Shown in pieces: positions 56,203-64,000 of a stretch of 64,000 nt of DNA; the first letter of the stretch is position 1, and every line of letters starts with the position of its first letter. The notes below the pieces were generated by a model. That model did not search any database, had not been told where the DNA came from, and worked only from the letters and a program-made list of their open reading frames with translations. This DNA is from Acidobacteriota bacterium (GTDB lineage Bacteria; Acidobacteriota; Thermoanaerobaculia; Gp7-AA8; JAHWKK01). Location: assembly GCA_019347945.1 (NCBI GenBank), contig JAHWKK010000007.1:62001-126000 (forward strand). The letters are read 5' to 3'. The translations under genes and the position numbers were made by a program.

Positions 56203-57378
56203 ATGCGCAAAATCATCCACGTCGACATGGATGCGTTCTATGCATCGGTCGAACAGCGGGATGACCCTTCGTTGGCGGGGAGGCCGGTGGTGGTCGGTGC
56301 GAATGCGCCCCGGGGGGTAGTCGCCGCCGCGTCCTACGAAGCGAGGGCTTTCGGCGTCCGGTCCGCGATGCCGTCGGTTCGCGCCGCGCGACTCTGTCCG
56401 GACGCGGTGTGGATTCGACCGCGGTTCGATCGCTACCGCGAGGTCTCGTTGCAGATTCGTGAGATCTTCGAGCGTCACACAGATCTGATCGAGCCGCTCG
56501 GCCTCGACGAGGCTTACCTCGACGTGACCGTCGAAAAGACCGGAATCGCAACGGCTACCGAGACCGCGGAGGTCATCCGGCGAGAGATCCGGGAGACGAC
56601 CGGCCTCACCGCCTCCGCGGGCGTCGCGGCCAACAAGTTCCTCGCGAAGATCGCGTCGGACTGGAAAAAGCCCGACGGCCTGTTCGTGATCAAACCGCAT
56701 CAGGTCGAGCGATTTCTCGAGCACCTCGACGTCCGCAGGCTGCCGGGAGTCGGACGGAAGACCGAAGAGCGCCTGAAAAGCATGAACATTCTCGAGGTAC
56801 GTCATCTGCGCGAGCTCGACGAGGATGAGCTGACCGAACGCTTCGGAAGTTTCGGCAGGCGGCTGTGGCAACTGGCGCGCGGCATCGATGACCGCCCGGT
56901 CAATCCATCGCGCATCCGGAAGTCGATGTCGTCCGAGAACACCTACTCGCGGGACCTCACTCTCGAAGAAGTGAGGGAAACGATGAACCGGGAGATTGAC
57001 CGGGTCTGGAGCTGGGGCGAGAAGCGCGGCATGTTCGGCCGGACGATCGTGGTCAAGCTCCGGTCAGCCGACTTCACGACGCTCACCCGACAGTCGACGC
57101 GTTGCGATCCGCCGGCGACGCTCGAGGAGTTCCGGTCGCGGGCGCAGGAACTGCTCGGAGCGTTTCCCTTCGGACCGGAAACCAGGTTCCGTCTGGCGGG
57201 GGTGGGGATGAGCGGGTTCGACGAGGCGCTCGACCCCCAGGAGCCCCTTCCATTCGAGCGCCGCGAGGATCATCATCAGGTCGGAGAGGATCATGGCGAA
57301 GGACGCGGCGAGGAGTTTCATCGCGACGATCGAGAAGATCCGCGAAGGGAAGTCGCGCTGACGAAGCGCCCGGAATGA
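56203..57378 (+). CDS. dinB: DNA polymerase IV (Y family)
   Basis: The lesion-bypass polymerase. Catalytic motifs are HVDMDAFYASVEQRDD near the N-terminus and LGLDEAYLDV at about 104. A helix-hairpin-helix (RRLPGVGRKTEERL) and little-finger domain follow. QEPLPF at about 345 may be the sliding-clamp motif. It is followed by a 40-residue tail rich in Arg, Glu, Asp and His that is unusual. The total is 391 residues. The stop overlaps the start of the YfhO-like gene (ATGA). Confidence 0.94.
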   Translation: MRKIIHVDMDAFYASVEQRDDPSLAGRPVVVGANAPRGVVAAASYEARAFGVRSAMPSVRAARLCPDAVWIRPRFDRYREVSLQIREIFERHTDLIEPLGLDEAYLDVTVEKTGIATATETAEVIRREIRETTGLTASAGVAANKFLAKIASDWKKPDGLFVIKPHQVERFLEHLDVRRLPGVGRKTEERLKSMNILEVRHLRELDEDELTERFGSFGRRLWQLARGIDDRPVNPSRIRKSMSSENTYSRDLTLEEVRETMNREIDRVWSWGEKRGMFGRTIVVKLRSADFTTLTRQSTRCDPPATLEEFRSRAQELLGAFPFGPETRFRLAGVGMSGFDEALDPQEPLPFERREDHHQVGEDHGEGRGEEFHRDDREDPRREVALTKRPE

Positions 57379-59618
57379 TCACGGCTCTCGTCACCGTCGC
57401 CGGGGTGCTTGTTCCGTCGGCGCTGCTCGCATTTCTGGTTCACAGGCTTCTCGTTCCCGTTTCGCGGACGACGTTCTTCCTTGCACTCGGTATCGCGCTC
57501 GTCGCTGTGAGCCCGGGTCTGGTGCCCGACCGTGTTCCGGTGCCGCTCGATGAAGTGATGCGAGGGTACCCATTTCGCGGCGTCGTCGGTGAGGTATCGC
57601 CCCGAAACGCTTTGACGAATGACACGGTCAAGCTCTTTCTTCCGTGGTATTCGGCGGCTCGGGATCAGATGCTCGATGGCGATCTGCCGTTATGGAATCC
57701 GTGGTCGTTCGCAGGGTATCCGCTTCTGGCGAATGGTGAAGCCGCTCCGCTTTCGCCCTTTTTTCTGGCGACTCTGTTCGTGCCGCTGCCCGAGCAGATC
57801 GTAGCGATGGCCGGCGTGAAGGTGTTCGTCGCCTTTCTCTTCGGGGCGCTCTTTCTGATGCGACTCGGAGCCAGCCGGTGGGCGGCGTGGTTCGGTTCGG
57901 CAGCATTCGCACTTTCGACCTATCAGTTCGTCTACCTCTACTACAGCGCAGCGACTGTGTCGGCTCTTCTTCCGGCGGTTGCCCTCGGTTTGCTCCTCAT
58001 TCTCGAGGATCCGGGCCGCAGGTCGATCTCGTTCTTTGCCGTAACCGTGGCCGTCGCCATGTCCTCCGGACATCCGGAGAGCGTGCTCCACATGATCATC
58101 GGCGGACTGATCGTGATCGCCGCGGTGTTGATTCGGGGAGGGCTGCCGGACGTGCGGCGATCGTTTCTGCTGATCACAGGGGGAGCGATTCTCGGTCTCG
58201 CTTTCTCGGCGATCGCCTGGGTTCCGGTGGCGGAGCAGGTGGCACAAAGCCAGCGTCTCGGAGAGATTGCGAGCCATCGTGAAATGAACCAGTCGTTTTC
58301 CGGGCTTGCGGGCTGGGCGCTCATCACGCCGGACGCGTTTGGAAATCCGGCGAGAGGCACCTGGGCGTGGAAGTACAACTATCCGGGCGTTGCATCGTCC
58401 TACGTCGGCTCGATCGTTCTGTGTCTCGTTCCACTGGCGATCTTCATCCGGAACGCGGGAGCTGTTCCGAGGACGCTCGCGATCGGAGCGGTGCTCACCT
58501 GGCTCTCGGCGATGAAGTGGACCTTTGTCGGATATCTGTCAGAGATTCCTCCGCTATCACTCGTCGGAAATGACAAACTCCGCTTCGTCTCGGTGTTTCT
58601 CGCCGCGGCGGCTGCCGCGCTGATTCTCGACCGTCTTCGTGCTCTGCGTGCATTGCCGGCATTCGCTCTGGCGGCGCTCGTCTTCAACGCGGGGTGGCTC
58701 GCGATCGCGCTTCAGTACTTTCCGGATCGGCTCGGCCCGTACGCCCTGATCGGCCCCGCTGCCGTGATCGGGTTTGGGCTCGTGGCCTGGAGATGGGCGT
58801 CGTATTCGTGCGTCATCGCTTTCTTTCTGATCGTCGTCGAGCTTGCCGTTCTCAATCTCCCGTTCAACGCAACGGCGGAGACCCGCTACTACGCTCCACC
58901 GGTTCCGATGATCGACCGGTTGCACGCTCTCGCTCCGGAGGAACCTTTCAGAGTCGCCGGCCTCGACTGGACTTTTCTCCCGAACACCTCCGCGATCTAC
59001 CGGCTGGAGGACGTGAGAGGGAGTGATCCGATGGCGTGGCAGCCGTACGTCGAGTTTTTCGCTGATGCATCGGTTCCGACCGAGGGCGCCGATCTTAGGA
59101 GGATCATCGACCCGGCTCATCCGCACCTCGATCTTCTCGGTGTCCGGTTCCTTCTGGCGGACCCGGAGCAGAGTGCCGGCGAGGGATGGCGGCTGGTGTA
59201 CGAAGGGGCCGACGGCCGGCTGTACGAGAATGAGCAGTGGAAGCGGAGGTTCTTCGAGGTCGAAGAGGGCGCGGCGGCGACGGCGCGACGCCCCGCGATT
59301 CGTTCGCTCTGGACTTCACAGACGAGGCCGGGACGGTTTCGCCTGACGGTCGATGCGGAGCGCCATGCGCTCATCGGATCATCTCAGCCGGATCTACCCG
59401 GCTGGAGGGTCCGGGTCGACGGGCAGCCGGCCGGCCTCGTCGATTTGGCAGAACCGTTCGTCGCATTCCGGGTTCCAGCGGGGATGTCCCGGGTGGTCGT
59501 CGATTACCAGCCGACCTCAGTGTGGTTGAGCGCCTGGATCTCAGTGCTGAGCCTGCTGGGATGGTTTCTCTGGTTCAGAACCCGGGTCAGTCCGAGGGCG
59601 CGAAGCGACGGATCATAA
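57375..59618 (+). CDS. YfhO-like multi-pass membrane protein
   Basis: ATG at 57375 overlaps the dinB stop. The 747-residue protein has about twelve membrane helices over residues 1-490 and a soluble C-terminal region before one last helix. DEVMRGYPFRG, VKLFLPWYSAARDQMLDGDLPLWNPW and GYPLLANGE early on match the YfhO/GT-C type of glycosyltransferase-like membrane proteins. These act in cell-surface glycosylation with lipid-linked sugars. The substrate is unknown. Confidence 0.82.
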   Translation: MITALVTVAGVLVPSALLAFLVHRLLVPVSRTTFFLALGIALVAVSPGLVPDRVPVPLDEVMRGYPFRGVVGEVSPRNALTNDTVKLFLPWYSAARDQMLDGDLPLWNPWSFAGYPLLANGEAAPLSPFFLATLFVPLPEQIVAMAGVKVFVAFLFGALFLMRLGASRWAAWFGSAAFALSTYQFVYLYYSAATVSALLPAVALGLLLILEDPGRRSISFFAVTVAVAMSSGHPESVLHMIIGGLIVIAAVLIRGGLPDVRRSFLLITGGAILGLAFSAIAWVPVAEQVAQSQRLGEIASHREMNQSFSGLAGWALITPDAFGNPARGTWAWKYNYPGVASSYVGSIVLCLVPLAIFIRNAGAVPRTLAIGAVLTWLSAMKWTFVGYLSEIPPLSLVGNDKLRFVSVFLAAAAAALILDRLRALRALPAFALAALVFNAGWLAIALQYFPDRLGPYALIGPAAVIGFGLVAWRWASYSCVIAFFLIVVELAVLNLPFNATAETRYYAPPVPMIDRLHALAPEEPFRVAGLDWTFLPNTSAIYRLEDVRGSDPMAWQPYVEFFADASVPTEGADLRRIIDPAHPHLDLLGVRFLLADPEQSAGEGWRLVYEGADGRLYENEQWKRRFFEVEEGAAATARRPAIRSLWTSQTRPGRFRLTVDAERHALIGSSQPDLPGWRVRVDGQPAGLVDLAEPFVAFRVPAGMSRVVVDYQPTSVWLSAWISVLSLLGWFLWFRTRVSPRARSDGS

Positions 59619-59850
59619 ACGAATGTTTGATCTCTCGCGAAAACCCACTTCCTCGTTATCCGGAGCCATTTGAACGGCACAATGCCCCGGTGAAGCGGGA
59701 ACGAAAACCGGAGCCCGCAAAACTCCGCATCCCATACTCAAGCCGACGTCGTCCCGAGCGGGCGGTCGGGTGGGCAAGCGAGGGACCTTGTAGGGTGGGA
59801 CATCAGGCCAAGCGAAGCGCTGCAAGTGGGTCGAAGTCCAACAATTTCGT

Positions 59851-59990
59851 GGTCGTTTCATTAGAAGCCGCCGAAGGACGCCGAAGGATCTGGTGGCAGG
59901 CTCGTGAATGAATGATGCGGAGAGGCATCACGTCGATTCACGACCCACCCCCGGATTCTTCACCCGCGCTGCGCCGGGCTCAGAACGACG
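59851..59990. repeat. Dispersed two-armed palindromic repeat, copy 2
   Basis: The left arm GCCGCCGAAGGACGCCGAAGGATCTGG plus GGCTCGTGAAT (about 59867-59908) faces an inverted right arm ATTCACGA, CCCCCGGATTCTTC and GGGCTCAGAACGAC (to 59990). Read inward, the right arm lines up with the left arm of copy 1 at 5759 (TCxTyCTGAGC ... GGGGGTGGsTCGyGAATC). The stop codon of the minus-strand moeA fusion gene (TGA at 59982-59980) lies within the CTGAGC end. The region 59619-59850 shows no gene, only a CGTCCCGAGC-type stretch. Confidence 0.72.
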
Positions 59991-61920
59991 AATTGTCGTG
60001 GCTGAAGCCGAGCCCGCGGAGCCGCTCGCGTACGGCCGGATCGCCGACGGTCTCGACGAACCGGCGGACCGGCGCGCGATCGATGCGAGAGCGCGCGACG
60101 GCGAAATCGTAACGTTCGTCGCCGATCGGGATGAACCCGAGGCCGGACGATCGGGCGACCGTCTCGATACAGACGCCCCAGTCGGCCCGTCGCTGGGCGA
60201 CGGCGCTCGCCACCGCTTCATGTGATTTCGGCTCGACCCAGTACCCGGCCGGACGGGCACCCTCCAGAATGCGGTCGATGAGCGCTCGCGTACCGCTCCC
60301 CCGGTTGCGATTGATCATCACGAGCCCGGCCGAAGATCGGATTACGTTCGTCGCCTCATCGAGGCTCCGGCCTTCGAAGCGTTCATCGTCCTCGCGAAAC
60401 GCGATTCCCTGAACGCGGACGTAGCCGTGGATCAGCTCGATCGTATCGTCGACGAAGGGTGCGTTGTAGGAACCGGTCGCGGGATCCCACAGATGGATCC
60501 CCGCGAGATCGCACTCTCCGCGCTTCACCGCTTCGAGACCGGCCGAGCTTCCCGCGGCGATCGAGCGCGTGCTGAAACCGGCCCCGCGGAGCGTCGCGAG
60601 GATCTCGTCGAGCCCGCGGCACTGGCTGCCGATCACGACGAGATCGACCGGTTCGATCTCTTCCGAGAGGAGAGTGGCTTCGAGGATCTCGCCCTTCTCG
60701 ACGAGCTCCTGGTGGCGGTCGATCCGGACGAAGGCGTCCGCATGGCTGAACGTCGTGACCGAACCGGATCCCTTCCCGATCGGCCACGCGATCGGCGGCT
60801 CCTCGGGGTCGGTCGACGGCACGAGCATCACGAGAACGAACTCGGTGCGCCCCTTGTCGGAGATTATCCTGAACGGTGCACGAGCCGTAATTCTTCGTCC
60901 GGGCTTGCGGCGCCGTCCCGTCATCCGCGCGATCAGTGGTGCTACGAATTCATGGAAGGTGAAGATCGCCGAAGTGGGGAAACCGGGAAGGACGACGACG
61001 GGCTTTTCGTGATGGAGCGCGAGGCAGACCGGTTTGCCGGGCTTGAGCGCCACGCCGTGGACGACGAGGCCGGGATCGAGCTCGGCAGCGATCCGATAGG
61101 AGATGTCGCCGGCGCCCTTCGAGGTTCCGCCGGACATCAGAACGATGTCGTGATCGCAGAGCGCGCCGTGGACCATCTCTCTCAGTTGGTCTGCCTTGTC
61201 GGGACAGATTCCGAGCCGGTGCGGCTCTCCTCCCGCTTCGCGTACCGCTTCGGCGAGAATCCACGAGTTGCTGTCGATGATCCTTCCTGGTGTGAGAATC
61301 TCGTCGCTCGATGGATCGACGAGCTCGTCGCCGGTCGAGATGATGGCGACTCGTGGCTTCGCGAACACCGGAACCCGAGTGTGGCCGGTCGACGCCAGAA
61401 CGCCGATCTCGCGCGCGGTCAGCAGACGGCTTGCATGCGCGATCGTTTCTCCCTGGCTGATGTCGGTACCGGCGAACGTGACGTTCCCTCCGGGGACGAC
61501 CGCTCGGGAAACCTCGAGCTCTGCGCCCTCCCGGTTCGTGTGCTCGACCATGACGACGGCGTTCGCGCCGCGCGGAAGCGGTGCGCCCGTCGCAATCGGG
61601 AGGGCTTCCCCCTGCCGGACTTCGTGCCGCGGCAGTTGCCCCGGAGCCGAAGCCTCGATCGTGACGCGAAGTCTGCGAGGCTCGGTCTCGCTCGCTTCCC
61701 ACGTATCCTCCGATCGGACGGCGAATCCGTCGACGTTGCTCCGATCGAACGAGGTCACATTCACCGGCGAGCGGAGATCCTCCGCCAGAACCCGTCCGGA
61801 AGCCGACTCGAGCGCGACCGTCTCGGCACGAGGCGCGAGGTGGGCGGTTGCCAGGTCGTACCTCCGATGCGCTTCCTCCACATCGATGACGTCGAGAAAC
61901 TGTTCCTGATCAATGGTCAT
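59980..61920 (-). CDS. MoeA-like molybdopterin molybdotransferase fused to a periplasmic-binding-like domain
   Basis: Residues 1 to about 405 are MoeA, which inserts molybdate (or tungstate) into adenylated molybdopterin. They carry SFDRSNVDGFAVRSED, ATGAPLPRGANAVVMVE, STGDELV, MSGGTSKGAGD and LPGFPTSAIF. From about 430 to 646 a PBP-like domain (COG1910 type) follows, with VVIGSQCRGLDEIL, AAGSSAGLEAVKRGECDLAGIHL and INRNRGSGTRALID. The domain may sense molybdate or tungstate. ATG 61920 lies 11 bases inside the end of the upstream moeA gene, so the two are coupled. Confidence 0.9.
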   Translation of the reverse strand: MTIDQEQFLDVIDVEEAHRRYDLATAHLAPRAETVALESASGRVLAEDLRSPVNVTSFDRSNVDGFAVRSEDTWEASETEPRRLRVTIEASAPGQLPRHEVRQGEALPIATGAPLPRGANAVVMVEHTNREGAELEVSRAVVPGGNVTFAGTDISQGETIAHASRLLTAREIGVLASTGHTRVPVFAKPRVAIISTGDELVDPSSDEILTPGRIIDSNSWILAEAVREAGGEPHRLGICPDKADQLREMVHGALCDHDIVLMSGGTSKGAGDISYRIAAELDPGLVVHGVALKPGKPVCLALHHEKPVVVLPGFPTSAIFTFHEFVAPLIARMTGRRRKPGRRITARAPFRIISDKGRTEFVLVMLVPSTDPEEPPIAWPIGKGSGSVTTFSHADAFVRIDRHQELVEKGEILEATLLSEEIEPVDLVVIGSQCRGLDEILATLRGAGFSTRSIAAGSSAGLEAVKRGECDLAGIHLWDPATGSYNAPFVDDTIELIHGYVRVQGIAFREDDERFEGRSLDEATNVIRSSAGLVMINRNRGSGTRALIDRILEGARPAGYWVEPKSHEAVASAVAQRRADWGVCIETVARSSGLGFIPIGDERYDFAVARSRIDRAPVRRFVETVGDPAVRERLRGLGFSHDNSSF

Positions 61921-63121
61921 AGAGGTAAACCTCGATCGAGGAGCCGACGGGATGGCCTTCGCTGTCGGCGGAGACCAGCGCGAATCCGTCGGCTCGGGTC
62001 GTGGTCGAAAGGATCGATGCACCCGCCGAGGCGATCGGCTCGGCGGTGTCTCCCTCGATTTTCAATCGGACGTAGTCGACACGACCCGGTTCGGAGACGA
62101 TCTTACGCCCGAGAGTTCTGGTGACCCTCCGGTAGGGTAACCAAGAATTCCGTCCGCCCAGGCGACGAATCGTCCTCCCAGCCAATAGATCGTACGCGCA
62201 GAGGCATGAAACGGGATTTCCCGGAAGAAGGAAAACGATCCGGTTGCCGACAGTTCCGAAGCCGGTGGGCGATGCGGGACGCATTGCGATTCCGTGGACC
62301 GCGAGCTCTCCGAGCTCGGCCACGAGTTGCGGGGCATGATCTTCGGTGCCCACCGACGAGCCGCCAGAAATCAGAATCACGTCTGCATTCGAGTTGCTGA
62401 GCGCATCCCGGAGAACATCCGCGTCGTCGGGAAGGATGCGCGATTGCGACACCTCTCCACCGTCGCGTTTCGCGAGCATTTCGAGCATGACCGAATTGCT
62501 CTCCCAGATCGATCCGGGGCGTGGCGGAGATCCGATCGGAAGGAGCTCGTCCCCCGTTGCGAGAATCTCGACTCTCGGCCTCCGGATGACCTCGGCGTGG
62601 TCGAGACCGATCGAGGCGATCATCGCGATGTCCTGGGGGCGCAGGATTCTCCCGGCCGCAAGAACGCGATCCCCCTCCCGGACGTCTTCCCCTTTGCGGC
62701 CGATGTGCCGGCCGGGAGTGACCGAGTCCTGGATCCGCACGCGACCGCCGGTCTCCTCCGCGATCTCGGCGACCACGACGGCATCGGCCCCATCCGGGAT
62801 CGGTGCCCCGGTCATGATCCGGACGGCTTCACCCCGTCGTATCGCGCCCTCCCATCGCGAGCCCGGAAGCGCCTGGCCGACAACCACGAGGTCGACGCGG
62901 TTCGACGCCGTCGCACCGAAAGTCTCTTCCGCGCAGACCGCATAGCCGTCCATCGCCGAGCGGTCGAAGGAAGGAACGTCGACTGTCGAGATCAAATCCG
63001 AGGAGAGAGCGCGGCCGAATGCTTCCCGGAGTGGGACGTTTTCCGAATCGAGAGTCGCGCTGAGGGAGTCGAGGATCTCGATTGCGTCATCGAGACGCAC
63101 CCGGGACCGGAAACCTCGCAT
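61910..63121 (-). CDS. moeA: Molybdopterin molybdotransferase MoeA
   Basis: The 403-residue protein begins MRGFRSRVRLDDAIEIL at ATG 63121. It has the MoeA signatures SFDRSAMDGYAV, MTGAPIPDGADAVV, ATGDELLP, ISGGSSVGTEDHAP and LPGNPVSCL. The usual KPGKPT is changed to RPASPT. An in-frame extension to 63241 overlaps the DUF885 gene end and is not preferred. Its 3' end overlaps the second, fused moeA by 11 bases. Two paralogues may serve different metals. Confidence 0.92.
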   Translation of the reverse strand: MRGFRSRVRLDDAIEILDSLSATLDSENVPLREAFGRALSSDLISTVDVPSFDRSAMDGYAVCAEETFGATASNRVDLVVVGQALPGSRWEGAIRRGEAVRIMTGAPIPDGADAVVVAEIAEETGGRVRIQDSVTPGRHIGRKGEDVREGDRVLAAGRILRPQDIAMIASIGLDHAEVIRRPRVEILATGDELLPIGSPPRPGSIWESNSVMLEMLAKRDGGEVSQSRILPDDADVLRDALSNSNADVILISGGSSVGTEDHAPQLVAELGELAVHGIAMRPASPTGFGTVGNRIVFLLPGNPVSCLCAYDLLAGRTIRRLGGRNSWLPYRRVTRTLGRKIVSEPGRVDYVRLKIEGDTAEPIASAGASILSTTTRADGFALVSADSEGHPVGSSIEVYLYDH

Positions 63122-63173
63122 CCGGACGTCCCCGGGTCGTGGGTGCGACCGGTCTGAGGCGTCGGTCGCCGTC

Positions 63174-64000
63174 TCAGGGCTCCTTCTTCGAGGCGATCCA
63201 GTCCCTGACTCTTCGCTCGAGGATCGACAGCGGGATGGCACCAGCTCCGAGGACCGTGTCGTGGAACTCCCGGACGTCGAAGTTCTCTCCGAGCTCGGTG
63301 CTCGCGAGCTGCCGAAGCTCCTTGATCTTCAGCTCTCCGATCTTGTAGGCGAGCGCCTGACCCGGCCATACGATGTAGCGGTCGATCTCGACGACGACGT
63401 CGTGCTCGGACTTCCCTGCGTTCTCCATGAAGTATTCGATCGCCTGCTGCCGCGACCATCCCTTCGAATGCATCCCGGTGTCGACGACGAGCCGGATCGC
63501 GCGCCACATCTCGTAGGTGAGCTGACCGAACTTCGAGTAGGGATCCTCGTACATGCCGAGGTCGCTGCCGAGCGATTCCGCGTAGAGTCCCCATCCTTCG
63601 ACGAAAGCGGTGTAGCCGAATCCGTATCTGCGAAAGTTCGGGAGCTCGCCCAGTTCCTGCGCGAGAGCGATCTGAAGATGATGTCCGGGCACCGCCTCGT
63701 GCAGCGTGAGGGCTTCCATCTCCCACTTCGGTCTCGACGCTAGATCATAGGTGTTCGCGTAGAAGACCCCGGCGCGGCCCGCTTCGATCGATCCGGGGTT
63801 GTAGTACGCGGTCGTCTGGGTTTTCTCGGAGTACTCGGGGACGGGCTCCACCGTGTACGGAAGGCGTTGCAGGGTACGGAAGAGGGTCGGAAGCTCTCCA
63901 TCGATCCGTTTCGCGATGTCGCGATATGCCGTCAGCAGGTCTTCCTTCTGGTCGAAGAAGAACTGTTCGTCGGTCCGGAGAAACGTGAAGAACTCCGCGA
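63174..64000 (-). CDS. DUF885 family protein, C-terminal part (5' end outside window)
   Basis: The frame runs in from beyond base 64000; about 275 residues are present. The metal-peptidase-like helix TLHEAVPGHHLQ (HExxxGHH) is followed by YTAFVEGWGLYAESLG, both diagnostic of DUF885. The C-terminal IDRYIVWPGQALAYKIGE and an Arg/Lys end complete the family. DUF885 proteins are predicted zinc metallopeptidases, often secreted; the signal region is outside the window. The moeA start lies 53 bases downstream. Confidence 0.88.
   Translation of the reverse strand, partial: AEFFTFLRTDEQFFFDQKEDLLTAYRDIAKRIDGELPTLFRTLQRLPYTVEPVPEYSEKTQTTAYYNPGSIEAGRAGVFYANTYDLASRPKWEMEALTLHEAVPGHHLQIALAQELGELPNFRRYGFGYTAFVEGWGLYAESLGSDLGMYEDPYSKFGQLTYEMWRAIRLVVDTGMHSKGWSRQQAIEYFMENAGKSEHDVVVEIDRYIVWPGQALAYKIGELKIKELRQLASTELGENFDVREFHDTVLGAGAIPLSILERRVRDWIASKKEP

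Overview
The window is a dense, GC-rich bacterial chromosome segment of about 62 genes. Genes are long, overlap by 1-12 bases within operons, and often start with GTG or TTG. It carries a lipid A-type metallophosphoesterase, an RND/MMPL exporter of the hopanoid type, TsaD/TsaE, type III pantothenate kinase, a SelB factor, a REP-associated transposase and dispersed 'TCATCCTGAGC...GAAGGATCT' repeats. Together these suggest a diderm soil or sediment lineage such as Acidobacteriota. That placement is an inference from gene style and repeats; no rRNA gene is present to confirm it.

Layout. 1-5686 is the distal spc/alpha ribosomal operon (secY end, adk, map, infA, rpmJ, rpsM, rpsK, rpsD, rpoA, rplQ) closed by a clear terminator; L17 carries a histone H1-like tail. 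5759-5889 is a mobile-looking palindromic repeat. 6028-9299 is a minus-strand group (tsaE, nnr, a TIGR04282-type transferase, a lipoprotein). 9347-12237 holds a SAM hydrolase (DUF62), a penicillin-binding transpeptidase and a PilZ protein. 12240-15124 holds a thioredoxin-reductase-like flavoprotein, a CAP-domain protein and a glycosyltransferase. 15321-21172 holds an H1-like protein, PEP carboxylase and a membrane sulfatase-fold/GDPD fusion. 21099-31293 is mainly minus strand: bioY and an RND exporter, then the tightly coupled operon valS-birA-coaX-ggt-rpiA. 31468-36483 is a coupled plus-strand run: tsaD, a DnaC-like loader, a membrane protein, a DnaJ-like chaperone, a macro domain and an LpxH-like phosphoesterase. 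36560-45527 holds a small secreted protein, higBA, a secreted protein, an M23 peptidase, a GHMP kinase with an unusual tail, dnaB, a DUF72 protein and a Ser/Thr kinase; selB follows at 45540-47411.

47704-53416 is the accessory region: a subtilisin-type protease with a tandem-repeat leader, a methyltransferase, a REP-associated tyrosine transposase (RAYT) surrounded by several families of related repeats, and decaying toxin-antitoxin genes (a frameshifted hicA joined in frame to hicB, and remnants of a VapBC45-type pair). 53481-64000 returns to core genes: nhaA, icd, dinB, a YfhO-like membrane protein, two tandem moeA paralogues (one fused to a periplasmic-binding-like domain) and the end of a DUF885 peptidase-like gene.

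The most interesting observations are the RAYT island with its inverted flanking repeats, a dispersed two-armed palindromic element whose second copy supplies a gene's stop codon, and two unusual fusions: an LtaS-like phosphoglycerol transferase joined to a glycerophosphodiesterase, and a GHMP kinase joined to a coiled-coil domain. Next come the H1-like tails on L17 and on a stand-alone protein, and a gamma-glutamyltransferase whose nucleophile motif is changed. No CRISPR array, rRNA or convincing tRNA gene was found.
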